Shown: positions 42,447 through 51,617 of the stretch, in pieces
How positions within the stretch are numbered: position 1 is the first letter of the stretch
How the letters are laid out: the number at the start of each line of letters is the position of its first letter
Notes under the pieces: model-generated
What the model was told of the DNA's origin: nothing
What the model saw: the letters and a program-made list of their open reading frames with translations, nothing else
Databases searched by the model: none
Made by a program: the position numbers and the translations under genes
Assembly: GCA_028278555.1 (NCBI GenBank)
Contig: JANQEA010000026.1
Coordinates: 97,267-161,266 of the forward strand
Length of the DNA stretch: 64,000 bases
Source: Candidatus Bipolaricaulota bacterium
GTDB taxonomy: Bacteria; Bipolaricaulota; Bipolaricaulia; UBA7950; UBA9294
Reading direction: 5' to 3'

Positions 42447-43073
42447 ATGCTGCGCTTCCGGCGGATAGCTTCTCTGTTTGCGCTTTCCGGTTTGCTGCTT
42501 GCGGTCTTCGGATGCACGCTGCTCAATCAGATGCCTGTGGCAAGCTTCACGGTCGACCCGACATCCGGGGCCGCCCCTCTGGCGGTTCAGGTCGATGCGT
42601 CGCCCTCATTCGATCCCGACGGGGACACGATGACCTATCAGTGGGACTTCGGAGACGGGACGTTCGCAAGTGGAATGATCGCTACGCACACGTACGTTTC
42701 CGAAGGGCAATTCACGATCCGGCTTACGCTGACGGACGTGGAGGGGCAAGCTTCGCAGGCACTCCAGACGATCGTCGTCAGCTCGAGCGCCGAGATGCCC
42801 GTCGCCAACTTCAGCGCTTCACCCTCGTCCGGCGGCACGCCGCTGACCGTCGCGTTCAACTCATCCGCATCGAACGACCCGAATGGAACGATCGTTTCGT
42901 ATCACTGGAGCTTCGGCGACGGGAGCACATCGAACCACCCGTCTCCTCTGCATACCTACGCGGCGGAGGGTTCCTACACCGCATCGCTGACCGTCACTGA
43001 CGATGACGGCCTGAGCGACACGGTGACCATGATCATCGTCGTGGTCGACGGCGGTCAGGGAGGCTGTCAGTAG
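42447..43073 (+). CDS. Lipoprotein with two PKD domains
   Basis: The protein has 208 residues from ATG 42447; an ATG two codons earlier is an alternative. The signal peptide ends LLLAVFGC (lipobox, lipid-modified Cys near 22) followed by TLLNQMPVASF. Two PKD domains (about 28-112 and 118-200) are clear from FDPDGDTMTYQWDFGDG and NDPNGTIVSYHWSFGDG. It is an extracytoplasmic anchored Ig-like protein of the same family as those at 53637, 60498, 61130 and 62203. It is divergent from rnc. Confidence 0.85.
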   Translation: MLRFRRIASLFALSGLLLAVFGCTLLNQMPVASFTVDPTSGAAPLAVQVDASPSFDPDGDTMTYQWDFGDGTFASGMIATHTYVSEGQFTIRLTLTDVEGQASQALQTIVVSSSAEMPVANFSASPSSGGTPLTVAFNSSASNDPNGTIVSYHWSFGDGSTSNHPSPLHTYAAEGSYTASLTVTDDDGLSDTVTMIIVVVDGGQGGCQ

Positions 43074-43123
43074 GCAATCTCTCGTCCGGAGATCGAAGCG
43101 CAAGAGACTCTAAGAGAGGTGCG

Positions 43124-43153
43124 AAGCCCGGCTCCTATCCGTGGAGCTGGGTT
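43124..43153 (+). terminator. Intrinsic terminator after the PKD lipoprotein gene
   Basis: An 11-bp stem (AGCCCGGCTCC/GGAGCTGGGTT, two G-U pairs) has a 7-nt loop and is followed by TTTCCCTCTT. It lies about 50 nt after the stop at 43073. The rest of 43074-43310 shows no gene. Confidence 0.6.
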
Positions 43154-43310
43154 TCCCTCTTGCTGTTGCCGCTGGAGGACGACTTCCGAACTCCGCTGAC
43201 TGGCCAACGGAACTCAAGCATCTTTGCACGCCTAACCTATTGAGGTTGCTGCAATTCGACGTAGTCGGCTATGCTCACCTACAGACTGACAAGTGTCTGT
43301 GAGGTGGAGT

Positions 43311-44771
43311 GTGTCGAGGCAATCGCGACGCGGGGCATGCGCCGCTATCGTAGGACTGTCCGTCCTGTTCTATCCGTTGTTGCTCGGAGCACAGACACTG
43401 GAATCGCCAGCAGTCAAGAGCGCGGAATTGGTCGTGACACGCACGAACACGGGAAGCGGAACGGCCACCGATCTCGTCGTCTACATCGGAGTCCCGCAGC
43501 CCATGCCAGAGCAGGTTCTCTTCTCCGTTTCGTGGGATCCAGAGCCCACATCCTACACATTGGATGCATTCGGTCAGCCCATCGCAATCATCCAGCTGGG
43601 TACGGTCGCTCCTGGCCAGACCGCGACGGCTCGGATGGAGGTCGTGGGGCTCTTCTCAAGAATCTCGTGGGCCATCGAGCCCTCCTCCGTCGGCGGGCTG
43701 GATGAGGTGCCGGCGGAGATCCTGAGCCTCTACACGACAGATGGCGATTACTACCTCATCACCGACCCTCTCATTGTCAGCACGTCAGCGTCCGTCGTCG
43801 GCTCAGAGACGAACCCCTACAACATGGCCGTTCTGATCCATGACTACGTTGCCGATGTCATCGATTACGACAACGACCTCCAGTGGGATGATGCCGTCAC
43901 TGTTCTCAACCAGGGAACCGGTAGCTGCTCTGAGTTCACATTCGTGTTCATCGCCCTCGCTCGCGCCGCAGGGCTCCCGGCCAGATTCGCTGGAGGCAGT
44001 CCTGCGTTCGATGGCAGTGCGACGGATCGGAGCGGACATCGTTGGGCAGAGGTCTACCTACCGAACTACGGGTGGATCCCGTTTGATCCATCGGCTGATG
44101 ATGTCCCTTCGGGAGATCCGCCAACGCGCATGTGGGTTGGGAGGCACGTCCGCGCGATGATCACCGCCCAGGGAGGCGGAACAGATCCCACCCATTTGGG
44201 GATCAACTACATCTACCGGGCAACCTGGAGCGGCTCGACAAGTTGGGATCGGGAGTGGTATGTGACATGGTCAGATGCTGCTGTCCCCAGCACAGCAGCC
44301 ACCTTTCGAGTCGACCAACTCGGGCAAGTCTTCGCCGATGGAACTCTCCATGCGAACGATCTCAGTTCCGGTTCGGCCGATATTGCTGAGCGGGCAGCGA
44401 TTTCCGAATCTGTGCGGCCGGGAGATGTCCTCGCGCTCGATCCAAGCGCTGTAGCCGCTTATCGCCTAAGCCAGACCGCTTGCTCTCCATTCGTGGCCGG
44501 TGTCGTATCCTCAGATCCAGGCCTAGTCCTAGGGGCTTCTGGAGCCTACAACCAGCGCGCCCTGCTCGCGTTGACCGGCATTGTGCCCGTCAAGGTGACC
44601 AACGAAGGCGGTTCAATCCAGACCGGCGATCTCCTGGTGACTTCGTCGACTCCGGGCCATGCGATGCGCTGGAGTGGACCCGATCCGTGCCCTTGCTCCC
44701 TCGTTGGGAAGGCGCTGGAACCGATGACTGGAGAGCTCGGGATCATCCTTGTGCTCCTAACAGCACACTAG
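43311..44771 (+). CDS. Secreted transglutaminase-like protein with C-terminal G2/IMC-like domain
   Basis: The protein has 486 residues from GTG 43311 (GTGAGGTGGAGT upstream). After a signal peptide (AAIVGLSVLFYPLLLGA) comes a beta-rich region to about 140. The transglutaminase core follows: TGSCSEFTFVFIALARAAGL (Cys), SGHRWAEVYLPNYGWIPFDP (His, Asp). From about 340 to the end a different domain appears: GSADIAERAAISESVRPGDV, then VAGVVSSDPGLVLG and LALTGIVPVKVTNEGGSI. It resembles the self-cleaving intramolecular-chaperone/peptidase G2-like domains of surface and tail-spike proteins. The combination is unusual. Confidence 0.8.
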   Translation: MSRQSRRGACAAIVGLSVLFYPLLLGAQTLESPAVKSAELVVTRTNTGSGTATDLVVYIGVPQPMPEQVLFSVSWDPEPTSYTLDAFGQPIAIIQLGTVAPGQTATARMEVVGLFSRISWAIEPSSVGGLDEVPAEILSLYTTDGDYYLITDPLIVSTSASVVGSETNPYNMAVLIHDYVADVIDYDNDLQWDDAVTVLNQGTGSCSEFTFVFIALARAAGLPARFAGGSPAFDGSATDRSGHRWAEVYLPNYGWIPFDPSADDVPSGDPPTRMWVGRHVRAMITAQGGGTDPTHLGINYIYRATWSGSTSWDREWYVTWSDAAVPSTAATFRVDQLGQVFADGTLHANDLSSGSADIAERAAISESVRPGDVLALDPSAVAAYRLSQTACSPFVAGVVSSDPGLVLGASGAYNQRALLALTGIVPVKVTNEGGSIQTGDLLVTSSTPGHAMRWSGPDPCPCSLVGKALEPMTGELGIILVLLTAH

Positions 44772-44808
44772 CTCGCTGAGAGTTGGGTGGTTGGACTCCG
44801 AGAGATTG

Positions 44809-44840
44809 CCCGCCGAAGCCGCTCGGCGCTCTCCGGCGGG
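44809..44840 (+). terminator. Hairpin after the transglutaminase gene
   Basis: A 7-bp stem CCCGCCG/CGGCGGG with an 18-nt loop lies 38 nt past the stop at 44771. There is no U-tract; weak support as a terminator. Confidence 0.3.
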
Positions 44841-44905
44841 TGCGTCTCCTACGGAGAACATCGCGCTGGATCATCAGTAAGGTTCTCACCGCGCCGCTAC
44901 CAAGC

Positions 44906-44940
44906 AGAACCCGAGGAGCCGGGAGTGCTCCTCGGGTTCT
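44906..44940 (-). terminator. Intrinsic terminator of the spoVG-tRNA-Gln unit
   Basis: A perfect 14-bp stem AGAACCCGAGGAGC/GCTCCTCGGGTTCT with a 7-nt loop begins 2 nt after the tRNA-Gln 3' end on the minus strand. Confidence 0.75.
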
Positions 44941-44942
44941 AC

Positions 44943-45013
44943 TTAGGGCGGGAGGATTCGAACCTCCGATCACGGCTCCAAAGGCCGCTGCCTTTCCGCT
45001 TGGCTACGCCCTA
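44943..45013 (-). tRNA. tRNA-Gln (anticodon UUG)
   Basis: This is a 71-nt cloverleaf with perfect 7-bp acceptor TAGGGCG/CGCCCTA (U1-A72 is typical of tRNA-Gln), D-arm GCC/GGC, anticodon stem GCGGC/GCCGT with loop CTTTGGA (anticodon TTG), and T-arm GGAGG-TTCGAAT-CCTCC. No CCA is encoded. The first three bases, TAG, are also the stop codon of spoVG. Confidence 0.93.
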
Positions 45014-45319
45014 GAAGGTTGCATCTTCGGTCGGAAGGTCGGCCGCCAAGACCTGGCTCAGCTCGCCGACGACCTCTCGGTACTTCTCGAGAACCGTATC
45101 CTCCATCTCGATCCGGAACTCGTTATCGATCGGATGGGCCGTGTCGCGGAACTCGCCGTTCTTCCCCTCGCGGCTCGGCATCGCGACGAACAGATCCTCC
45201 TTGCCCTGGATGATCTTCACGCTGTGGACGATGAAGACATCGTCGAAGACGACAGAGCAGAACGCCTTGAGGTTTCCCTCGTTTCGCATCGGACGAATCT
45301 CGACTTTGGTGATCTTCAC
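45011..45319 (-). CDS. spoVG: SpoVG family RNA/DNA-binding regulator
   Basis: The protein has 102 residues from GTG 45319 (GAGG upstream). The family core is unmistakable: KITKVEIRPMRNEGNLKAFC, then VKIIQGKEDLFVAMPSREGK and FRDTAHPI. SpoVG proteins are small nucleic-acid-binding global regulators, widespread beyond spore formers. The TAG stop at 45013-45011 coincides with bases 1-3 of tRNA-Gln, so 5' tRNA processing would remove the stop codon from the message. Confidence 0.95.
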   Translation of the reverse strand: MKITKVEIRPMRNEGNLKAFCSVVFDDVFIVHSVKIIQGKEDLFVAMPSREGKNGEFRDTAHPIDNEFRIEMEDTVLEKYREVVGELSQVLAADLPTEDATF

Positions 45320-45383
45320 CCTCGGAACCTCACTCGATCCGTCAAGTTGTGGCGGCACATGTTAGCGGAAGCGAAACACCCTT

Positions 45384-47759
45384 TCAATTCCCTCTTTCCT
45401 CGCCCGCGAGCTCGAATTCGGTCACCCCATCTCCCCCCAGGTTCGGCGGCGCGAAGCCGTAGCTGGAGACGAAGCTGCACGAAGCGAGATACGCCCCGAT
45501 CGCGTCGCGTAGCGCTCCTGTCCCCTTCCCATGGAGGACGCTCGCACGACGGATGTCGGCGCGAAGGAGCTGATCCATGTACCCATCGAGCTCGCGCATC
45601 GCCTCGCTGACGGTCATTCCACGGACGTTCAGCTGCAACGGCACCCGTCCCGGTCTCGGACGGCGGACGCGATGTTCCTTCCGCGGTGGTCTGTCGGTCC
45701 CATCATTCCTTCCCCGCGGCGGCGCGAGATCCTCCGACTCGGTCGTCGCTCGGACCCCGTCGAGGTCGACGGTGATGCGCCCTTGTGGGCCGACGTGAAC
45801 GATCCTTCCGTCCGTCGCCAGACTCCGCACGTAGACGAGTCCACCCGGCTCGAGCGATTCGGGAGGGAGCGACTCTGCGTGCTCCCTCCGTCCGGCTTCC
45901 GCCTGCTGTTCGACGGATTCCTCGCGAAGGGCAGCGACGTCTCGGATCCCTTCCCGCGTCTCCTCGACCGGCGCTCCGGCGTTCGCTGCAGCGAGGATCT
46001 CTTCGAGCCGTCTCTGTCCATCGCGGAGGAACCGATCGAACCCCTTGAACCGTTCCGACAGCCCGGCCTGCTTGTCTCGTTCGAACGCGGCAAGCTTCCC
46101 CTCGTAGATCTCGCGCATCCGTTTCGCTTCAGCGCGATCCTGCTCCGCTGCCTCCCGATGCCGCCGCATCGCCTGCCGTTCCCGTTCCAGCTCGTCGAGG
46201 ATGTCGTCGGCCCGGATCTCTCCCTGTGAGAGGAACGAGCGGGCCCGGTCGATCCGATCAACCGGAAGACCGAGCTGCTGCGCGATGATGAACGCGTTGC
46301 TTCGCCCGGGGATCCCTTCGACCACGCGGTACGTCGGCGAAAGCGATTCCACATCGAACTCCATCGACGCCGTCTTCACCTCCGGATGCCGGATCGCGAA
46401 GTACTTCAGCGGTGTCAAGTGCGTCGAGATCGCAACGATCGCTTCGCTCTCCAGCAACGCCTCGATCACCGCAAGCCCGAGGGCAGCCCCTTCCTGCGGA
46501 TCGGTCCCCGCGCCGAGCTCGTCGAGGAGGACGATCGTGTCGGCATCCGCCTCCTCCAGCAGCGAGACGATGTTCCGCATGTGGGCAGAGAAGGTCGACA
46601 GGCTTTGCGAGATCGACTGCTCGTCGCCGATGTCGCTGCGAATCCTGGAGACGATCCTCAGCTCGCTGTCCGGGGATGCGGGGATCGGGATCATCGACTG
46701 GACCATCAACGTCAGCAGGCCGACCGTCTTCAGCGTCACCGTCTTCCCTCCGGTGTTCGGACCGGTGATCACGACCATCCTTGAGCCCTTCCCGAGCTCG
46801 AGCGAGATCGGAACCGCCGTTTCGTGCGGGAGGAGCGGATGGCGCGCATGCCGGAGGACGATCCGTCGACCAATCTGAGGAAACGCGCACTTGTGTGCGA
46901 CGGCGTATGCACCGCGCGCGAAGAGCGAATCGATGTGAGCGAGGATCGCCCGATCCCGGAGGAACGCGGCTTCGGTAGCGAGCAGCTCGTCGGTCAGCTC
47001 ACGAAGGATTCGCCGGATCTCGGCACGAATCTCTTCGGCAAGCTCCGAGAGCGTGTTGTTCTCGCCGACGAGGTTCGTCGGCTCGGCATAGAGGGTTTGC
47101 CCCGTCCCCGAGCGATCGTGGATGACGAATTCCATCGTTCCGACGGCGCCGCTTCGGATCGGGACGACGAGACGCCCTCGACGGCGGGTGATCACCGGCT
47201 CGCTGATCAAATCGGGATTTCGGTCGATCAACGACCGGAGTCGTTCCTCGACCCGCCGTTCGAGGGTCCGCCGACGATTCGCCAGCTCCGCCAGACGGCG
47301 GGACGCATCGTCTCGGACCGACCCGCGCTCGTCGATCGTGTTCCGGATCCTCCGTCGCAGCTCCGGACCGCCGGCCGTCAACCGTTCGGCGAGTCCGGCG
47401 AGTCGGGGCCATTCCGCCTGATCGGTGAGCGTTTCGCGGACGGTGAGCGTCCCGTCGATCGTCTGGAGGACATCGAGGTACTCCTCTCCATCCAGGTAAG
47501 CGCTCTCCTTCGCTCGATCGAAGAGAGGGACGAGATCCCGAACCCCGCCGAGCGAGAAACGACCGCGTTCCCCGAGGAAATCGATCGTCTCGTTCACTTC
47601 GCCGGCACCGCGATCGATCGCCTCTCGATCGACCGTCGGCGTCAGCCGATCGACACCCTCGGCCCCGAGCGACGAAGAGGCGTACTCCTTGACGACGCTC
47701 TTCAGCCGATCGAACTCCAGGTCTCGCAGGGTCTTCTCGTTGACGATCTCCGAACTCAT
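45384..47759 (-). CDS. mutS2: Endonuclease MutS2
   Basis: The protein has 791 residues, full length for MutS2. N-terminal lever/core domains are followed by the ABC ATPase with Walker A VITGPNTGGKTVTLKTVGLL near 330, signature SLSTFSAHM, and Walker B TIVLLDELGAGTDPQEGAAL. A coiled coil lies near 500-600. The C-terminal Smr nuclease domain has LNVRGMTVSEAMRELDGYMD and VLHGKGTGALRDAI (HGKGTG). Reported roles are suppression of homologous recombination and rescue of collided ribosomes. It lies upstream of spoVG in the same direction with a 64-nt gap. Confidence 0.96.
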   Translation of the reverse strand: MSSEIVNEKTLRDLEFDRLKSVVKEYASSSLGAEGVDRLTPTVDREAIDRGAGEVNETIDFLGERGRFSLGGVRDLVPLFDRAKESAYLDGEEYLDVLQTIDGTLTVRETLTDQAEWPRLAGLAERLTAGGPELRRRIRNTIDERGSVRDDASRRLAELANRRRTLERRVEERLRSLIDRNPDLISEPVITRRRGRLVVPIRSGAVGTMEFVIHDRSGTGQTLYAEPTNLVGENNTLSELAEEIRAEIRRILRELTDELLATEAAFLRDRAILAHIDSLFARGAYAVAHKCAFPQIGRRIVLRHARHPLLPHETAVPISLELGKGSRMVVITGPNTGGKTVTLKTVGLLTLMVQSMIPIPASPDSELRIVSRIRSDIGDEQSISQSLSTFSAHMRNIVSLLEEADADTIVLLDELGAGTDPQEGAALGLAVIEALLESEAIVAISTHLTPLKYFAIRHPEVKTASMEFDVESLSPTYRVVEGIPGRSNAFIIAQQLGLPVDRIDRARSFLSQGEIRADDILDELERERQAMRRHREAAEQDRAEAKRMREIYEGKLAAFERDKQAGLSERFKGFDRFLRDGQRRLEEILAAANAGAPVEETREGIRDVAALREESVEQQAEAGRREHAESLPPESLEPGGLVYVRSLATDGRIVHVGPQGRITVDLDGVRATTESEDLAPPRGRNDGTDRPPRKEHRVRRPRPGRVPLQLNVRGMTVSEAMRELDGYMDQLLRADIRRASVLHGKGTGALRDAIGAYLASCSFVSSYGFAPPNLGGDGVTEFELAGEERGN

Positions 47760-47894
47760 CCTGCGGCGCTCCCTTTGCGTCTAACTCTCAGCACTCCGGC
47801 CGATGATACCTCACGCTCCGACGGATGCGCAGTTGCGCACGTCCTGACGGCACCGCACAATCGCCGTCCGACTCCCAGTGCCGAAGGAGGAAGC

Positions 47895-48818
47895 GTGAGC
47901 CTGGCGACTGCGATCCGCGTCTACGCCGCCCTCCTCTCCGCGATGACGATTTGGGGATTCTCGTTCCTCGCAATCAAGGACGTCCTGGAGACGGTCCCTC
48001 TCTTCTCGCTTCTGTTCGTCCGATTTCTGCTCGCCGCCGCGCTTCTCGGGCTTCTCGCCGCCTCCCGCCGGGCGCTCCGTGTCCCACGCAAGGATCTTCT
48101 CGCCCTCGCCGGTCTGAGCGCCCTCAGTCCGGTCGGGTACTTCCTGTTCGAGACGTTCGGCGTCGCGCGAACGCAACCGAGCCACGTTGCCGTGATCATC
48201 GCAACGATTCCGATCGCCGTCTATCTGATCGCGTTCGTTCGCCGTCAGGAGCGAGCGACCTGGCGAAAGACGGGCGGGATTCTCGCCGCCTACGCCGGGA
48301 TTCTGTTGATCATCGGATTCGGGCAACACGAGGCCGGTGCGAGTCTGACCGGCGACCTGTTCGTCGTCTGCGCCGTCGTCTGCGCTGCGGCTCGGACCAG
48401 CCTGATCAAGGACATCCTCCGTCGGGTAACACCGCTCCAATTGACGTTCTACCAGTTCTTCTTCTCGCTGTTCGTCTTCGGACCGCTGGCGGCATCGGAC
48501 GGATTCGCTTGGGTCGGCCGGCTGACGACGTTCGCGATCCTGGAGATTCTCTTCCTCGGCGTCCTCTGCTCGGCCGGGGCGTTTCTCGCGATGCACTATG
48601 CCCTTTCGCATCTTTCCGCAACGCGCGTCGCGGTCTCAGCCAATCTCGTCCCACTGATCACCCTGATCGCCGAGGTGACGCTCCTCGGTTCCGCATTGAC
48701 GCCGATCAAAGGGATCGGGACTGCGGTCACCATCGCCGGCGTCCTGCTGACGCAGTGGGATCGCTCCTCTCGGATGGCGCCTGATATCGAGGTCGACGGC
48801 TCGATCGTCCGTTCCTAG
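47895..48818 (+). CDS. EamA/DMT superfamily transporter
   Basis: The protein has 307 residues; GTG 47895 lies behind GAAGGAGGAAGC. Ten hydrophobic helices in two EamA repeats are visible, with the typical starts SAMTIWGFSFLAIKDVLETV and AARTSLIKDILRRVTPLQLT. The GATRVAVSANLVPLITLIAEV-like motif (ATRVAVSANLVPLITLIAEV) is near the end of repeat 2. The family exports amino acids and other metabolites; substrate unknown. Confidence 0.92.
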   Translation: MSLATAIRVYAALLSAMTIWGFSFLAIKDVLETVPLFSLLFVRFLLAAALLGLLAASRRALRVPRKDLLALAGLSALSPVGYFLFETFGVARTQPSHVAVIIATIPIAVYLIAFVRRQERATWRKTGGILAAYAGILLIIGFGQHEAGASLTGDLFVVCAVVCAAARTSLIKDILRRVTPLQLTFYQFFFSLFVFGPLAASDGFAWVGRLTTFAILEILFLGVLCSAGAFLAMHYALSHLSATRVAVSANLVPLITLIAEVTLLGSALTPIKGIGTAVTIAGVLLTQWDRSSRMAPDIEVDGSIVRS

Positions 48819-48913
48819 CGCAGGCCGTTGCATCTCGGTCGCCGGGGACTGAGAATCGTGGCTCGCGTCGATCGGCGGTCGAAGGGCGCGGCTTGGTGCC
48901 AATCGGAGGGTGC

Positions 48914-50293
48914 ATGAACGAATCTCGAGTGCGAACCCGCAGCCGAATCGCCCGCCTCTTCCCGCGATATGACCTATCGCGCGAGGTGCTCCGTCTCGCG
49001 ACCCCGGTGACCCTCGGCATGCTCACCTATACGCTCCTGGCGGTGGTCGACACTGCCATGCTCGGCCGCCTCGGGGCGGTCCCATTGGCCGCTTCGGGAG
49101 TCGCCGGCGTCCTGTTCTTCGCAGTGACCTTCCCGATCTCTGGATTGAGTGTCGGGGTTCAAGCGTTGACCGCACGACGCTTCGGCGAGGCGAACGAGGC
49201 GGAATGCGGTCGGGTGTTGAACATGGGCATCGCACTCGCCCTAGTCCTCGGGCTCCCGCTCGTCGCCGGGGCGCCACACCTCGGACAGTGGATCGCCTCC
49301 TTCACATCGAACGATCCCGACGTCCTCGTCGCAGGCGCTGTCTACCTGCACTATCGGTTCTTCGGCGCGGCGTTCATCCTGTTCAACTTCACCGCACGCG
49401 GCTTCTTCGCCGGCGTCGGAAGGACCGGCCACCAGCTGATCGGGGCGATCCTGACCACGGCGACGAACATCCTCCTCGACTACCTGCTGATCTTCGGACA
49501 CGCCGGATTCCCGCGGATGGAAATCCAAGGCGCAGCGATCGCCTCGACGATCGCGGTCGGCGTCGGAGCGCTCTACTACCTCTCGGTCCTTGTGCTCGGA
49601 CCGGCCTACCGGCGTCGATTCGGCGCGTTCCGCCGCCCGCTCCTCCCGGCGCAATGGTTCCGCCCGATCGTCCGTCTTTCGATCCCGGTCGTCGCACAGC
49701 GCATCCTCTCGAACGGCGCCTGGTCGGTCTTCTTCCTGATCATTGCCCGGATCGGGACGCTCGAGCTCGCCGCGTCGAACGTGATCCGCTCGATCTATCA
49801 CCTGACGATCATGATCGGCGTCGGCCTCGGGACCGCGGCCGCGGCGTTGATCGGACAGAATCTCGGCGCGGAGAAGCCGGAACGGGCCGAGCGTCTCGGT
49901 TGGGAGGCCGCCAAGCTCTCGGCTTGGACGATGACGATCGTCGGGCTCCTCTTCCTGTTCGCCCCAGCCTGGGTCTTCCGGATCTACACCCAGGACCCAG
50001 CCGTCATCGACGTCGGCCGTTTCCCGCTGATGCTCCTCGCCTTCGTCCAGGGGTTCGCCGGGATCGCTCTGGTCCTCTCCCAGGCGCTTCAGGGAGCCGG
50101 GAACACGCGCTATGTAATGGTTGTCGAGTTCGTCTGCGTCGCCTGCTACCTGCCGACCGTCTACTTCCTCGGGCTGAGAACACCGCTCGGGATGCTCGGC
50201 GCGTGGACCGGCGAGTACGCCTACTGGTTCCTCCTCGCCCTTGCCGTCATGTGGAAGTTCCGTGCCGGCGGCTGGAAGACGATCGTCGTCTGA
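48914..50293 (+). CDS. MATE family efflux transporter
   Basis: The protein has 459 residues from ATG 48914 behind GGAGGG. Twelve helices are predicted in two MatE halves: VLRLATPVTLGMLTYTLLAV with VDTAMLGRLG at the start, and IVRLSIPVVAQRILSNGAWS at the start of half two. It is a DinF/NorM-like Na+ or H+ antiporter of cationic compounds in the inner membrane. It follows the DMT gene in the same direction but with a 95-nt gap. Confidence 0.93.
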   Translation: MNESRVRTRSRIARLFPRYDLSREVLRLATPVTLGMLTYTLLAVVDTAMLGRLGAVPLAASGVAGVLFFAVTFPISGLSVGVQALTARRFGEANEAECGRVLNMGIALALVLGLPLVAGAPHLGQWIASFTSNDPDVLVAGAVYLHYRFFGAAFILFNFTARGFFAGVGRTGHQLIGAILTTATNILLDYLLIFGHAGFPRMEIQGAAIASTIAVGVGALYYLSVLVLGPAYRRRFGAFRRPLLPAQWFRPIVRLSIPVVAQRILSNGAWSVFFLIIARIGTLELAASNVIRSIYHLTIMIGVGLGTAAAALIGQNLGAEKPERAERLGWEAAKLSAWTMTIVGLLFLFAPAWVFRIYTQDPAVIDVGRFPLMLLAFVQGFAGIALVLSQALQGAGNTRYVMVVEFVCVACYLPTVYFLGLRTPLGMLGAWTGEYAYWFLLALAVMWKFRAGGWKTIVV

Positions 50294-50297
50294 TCGG

Positions 50298-51617
50298 CTA
50301 GGAGCGGTCGATCAGCGTGACGACCACGTCGGCAACGTTTGTCCTCGTCGGTCCGGTGACGAGCAGATCATCCGACACGGTCAGCGCGGCGTGCGAGTCG
50401 TTGTCGGCCAGAGCGCAGGATGGATCGATGCCCGCTTCCCGTACGCGTGCGATCGTCGTTCCATCGACGATCGCACCAGCCACCTCGGTCACGCCGTCAG
50501 ATCCGTCGGTCGCCAGCGCCGCGATGCAGGTTCCTTCGATCCCTTCGACCTCGAGCGCCACGGCAAGGGCCAGCTCCTGATTCCGACCGCCCCGGCCGTC
50601 CCCCCGGATCGTCACCGTCGTCTCGCCGCCGGCGACGAGCAACGTGCGGCGGGCTCCCTGAGCAGCGAGTTCCGCCACACGGCGGCCGAGGCGCCGGCCG
50701 ACGCCGCTCGCCTCCCCGACGATCGGATCCGAATCGCGGAGGACGTGCCAGCCAGCATCTCGCCCCGCCTGCTCGATGGCATCGAGGAACGAGTCGTTGT
50801 TCCCGACGATCTCGACGATCCCCTTCCGAAACAGCGGATCCCCGAGCTTCGGCGACTCGTCGACCTCCCCTGTATCGCCGCGCGTCAGATGCTCCCGAAC
50901 GCGTAGAGGGAACCGATCCCAGATTCGATGCCGCTTGAGAACCTCGATTGCATCAGCGTACGTCGTCGGATCGGGGGCCGTCGGTCCGGATGCAATCGAC
51001 TCGAGCCGATCGCCGACGACGTCGGAGAGGGCGAGCGTGACCGTCGTCGACGGGTGAAGCCGCTGCGCGAGGCGCCCGCCCTGAAGGGTCGACAGATGAC
51101 GACGGACCGTGTTGATTGCGTCGATCGACGCTCCGCTCGCAAGGAGCAGCTCCGTCGACGCCGCCAGCTCCGCGAGGAGGGCCGACCCGCCGCCGGAGAG
51201 GAGGCAGAGAACGACATCCTTCGGGCCGACCCGATCGGTCAGGTCTCCGATCGCGGTCGCCGCGCGAAACCCGTTCTCATCGGGAATCGGGTGCCCGGCC
51301 TCGAAAACACGGAACCGGTCGACGTCTCCGCCGTATCCGTACCGGGTGACGGCAATCCCGCCGGCGAGTGCCGGGCCGAGAGACTCGGAGACGGCCTCCG
51401 CCATCGGAACGGCCGCCTTCCCGATCGCGATCGCCCAGATCCGCTGCGACGTCGTGTCGAAGACATGCGAACCGATGCGGAGCGCGCCTCCGTTCATCGC
51501 AAGACACTCGGCCACGCATCGCTTCGGGTCGATTGCAACGAAACCCTCCTCGAGCAATCCGAAGAGCGTCTCCCGCCCGAATCCGTTCCGCATCAACGAC
51601 CGATCGAACCGGATCAT
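50298..51617 (-). CDS. Glycerate 2-kinase (GckA/TtuD type, DUF4147 + MOFRL)
   Basis: The protein has 439 residues from ATG 51617 behind GAAGGAG. The DUF4147 N-terminal domain has AIAIGKAAVPMAEAV and VLCLLSGGGSALLAELAAST (nucleotide loop). The MOFRL domain at the C-terminus has LLVAGGETTVTIRGDGRGGRNQELAL and ATDGSDGVTEVAGAIVDG. It phosphorylates D-glycerate to 2-phosphoglycerate. Its start overlaps the stop of the endonuclease III-like gene by 4 nt. Confidence 0.94.
   Translation of the reverse strand: MIRFDRSLMRNGFGRETLFGLLEEGFVAIDPKRCVAECLAMNGGALRIGSHVFDTTSQRIWAIAIGKAAVPMAEAVSESLGPALAGGIAVTRYGYGGDVDRFRVFEAGHPIPDENGFRAATAIGDLTDRVGPKDVVLCLLSGGGSALLAELAASTELLLASGASIDAINTVRRHLSTLQGGRLAQRLHPSTTVTLALSDVVGDRLESIASGPTAPDPTTYADAIEVLKRHRIWDRFPLRVREHLTRGDTGEVDESPKLGDPLFRKGIVEIVGNNDSFLDAIEQAGRDAGWHVLRDSDPIVGEASGVGRRLGRRVAELAAQGARRTLLVAGGETTVTIRGDGRGGRNQELALAVALEVEGIEGTCIAALATDGSDGVTEVAGAIVDGTTIARVREAGIDPSCALADNDSHAALTVSDDLLVTGPTRTNVADVVVTLIDRS

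Noticed and set aside
46824..47894. Long N-terminal extension of the DMT transporter frame
   Set aside because: It runs antisense through mutS2; the GTG at 47895 has GAAGGAGG and begins directly at the first membrane segment.
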